Shown here piece after piece: positions 63,036 through 64,000 of a stretch of 64,000 bases of DNA. The position numbers were made by a program, and so were the translations under genes. This DNA is from Salticus scenicus (Eukaryota > Arthropoda > Arachnida > Araneae > Salticidae). The notes under the pieces were generated by a model. The model did not search any database. It saw only the letters and a list, made by a program, of their open reading frames with translations, and had not been told where the DNA came from. The stretch is from contig OZ005653.1 in assembly GCA_963930645.1 (NCBI GenBank), forward strand, positions 108,332,059 to 108,396,058, read 5' to 3'. Position 1 is the stretch's first letter. Every line of letters starts with the position of its first letter.

Positions 63036-64000
63036 AAGTTCAGTGTAGTGTGTTTTTCTAGGTATACAGTATATAAGTAGTGAAGTTTCTATTGGACAAT
63101 TTCCGCAAGTCTCATTTTTCTTGCGTTGATCGCATCTTGACATTTGATTTACATTTCTTCTATTTAAATACCCAAGATTCTATCCAGAAGTGTTAAAAAA
63201 GCAAAATCCAGAAATCAATAAAAATCTACACAAAAACATGCGCATTTTTTTTTTGTGTGTGGGCGTGACGTGTTGCATAAAATAAGAAGGGAAGGTGAAC
63301 CTAGCGGTTAAATTTTTAAGACCTACCTTCGTAGGAGCTCTAAGCAGAAGCGATCAGAAAAGAATGATAAAGTTCCAGCCACACTTAAATTATCATTACA
63401 TATTGCCATTTATTTTCTTCACTAGCAAGAACACATAAAAAGTGTTTATTTGTTTTTCTTTTAAGATACGTTACACTCTAATCAAACTAATAATTTTGAA
63501 TGCACAGAGCAGGATTGTCACATGTGATAACCCTTAAATTTCGCCAAACTTTTTTTAACTTCTTAATTGTTATTCTTTTATCTTGGTAAGATGTAGGGTG
63601 CTAAGTTCCTTTTGGTGTTTTCTAGCAGCTAAACATCTTACAGTTTCTAAACTGCATTGAGCCGCTGTCCTGATGATGTCCCTCTGATAATTTTTGGAAC
63701 AGTTATGTTTTATTACTTTACTCTTTATTCAAGAGTATAATGTATTTGTATCGTAAAAAATTTGGATTTCTGGTTTCGGTAGCTTTACATTTATTGAGAG
63801 CACGATCTGACCAATTTTAAAAATACCAATCTGTCTGTGTGCGTCTGATACTAAAAATTTGTGGCCGCTCTATCTGAAGAACTAAAATGCAGAACTTTTT
63901 TTTATAAATTTAGTGAAGATTCATCTTGGCATAAATTAATGCCTGTCAGTATTTGTTGCAAATCACCAAAGTGTTCACATTAAAATTGTTCTCTTTGTTG
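63036..64000. other. Gene-poor DNA to the window end
   Basis: No coding domain was recognised. Contains the second diverged repeat copy at 63755-63895. Confidence 0.45.
63755..63895. repeat. Diverged dispersed repeat, copy B
   Basis: Counterpart of 60180-60335 in the same orientation, about 3.57 kb downstream. Confidence 0.4.

Noticed and set aside
1..64000. CRISPR arrays, bacterial operons, hammerhead ribozymes linked to the PLE
   Set aside because: No short direct repeats with unique spacers and no prokaryotic gene order. A CTGATGA...GAAA hammerhead core was not found by eye near the PLE, though an RNA motif search would be needed to exclude it.

Overview
Eukaryotic, strongly AT-rich, repeat-dominated DNA with no intact single-copy gene visible. 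The mix of Tc1/mariner transposons, a Penelope-like (PLE-type) reverse transcriptase, a Ty3/gypsy relic, a Helitron end, many 15-33 nt A/T homopolymers and (TA)n/(CA)n tracts suggests an arthropod, perhaps an arachnid; the organism call is an inference and cannot be settled from this sequence alone.

Layout. (1) 1-1230: a roughly 1 kb foldback (inverted-repeat) element with a CTCF-like motif in its loop. (2) 1231-2094: a PLE-type reverse-transcriptase fragment, the only copy that keeps RT motifs upstream of the YIDD box. (3) 1861-42148: a head-to-tail array of six copies of a unit of about 7.07 kb. In order, the unit holds the PLE RT tail starting at the YIDD box, a non-coding stretch, a degenerate HTH/transposase relic, a reverse-oriented Ty3/gypsy gag-pol relic, and a Tc1-like transposon cut off near its C-terminus. 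Copy 1 has a 2.1 kb internal deletion; copies 2-6 are 7068, 7082, 7068, 7084 and 7068 bp. (4) 42149-42870: the single-copy end of the Tc1-like element, which is complete only in the last copy. (5) 42873-45975: a probable Helitron remnant holding a palindrome and a MITE-like foldback. (6) 45976-54680: gene-poor, microsatellite-rich DNA. (7) 54682-56303: a full-length but dead Tc1-like element with IR/DR-type ends. (8) 56304-64000: gene-poor DNA with small tandem duplications and a minisatellite.

The array can be read as a local segmental amplification. Its left edge keeps the 5' part of the PLE ORF and its right edge keeps the 3' part of the Tc1 element. Every internal boundary is the same Tc1::PLE breakpoint. 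Shared variants show that copies 2+3 and 4+5 are the same dimer, so the last step was duplication of a 14.15 kb block, and the edge copies 1 and 6 are the most divergent. The breakpoint also supplies an ATG in frame with the RT YIDD box, giving a 135-codon chimeric ORF in five copies. No cooperating set of functional genes is present; what can be read is the history of nested insertion, amplification and decay.
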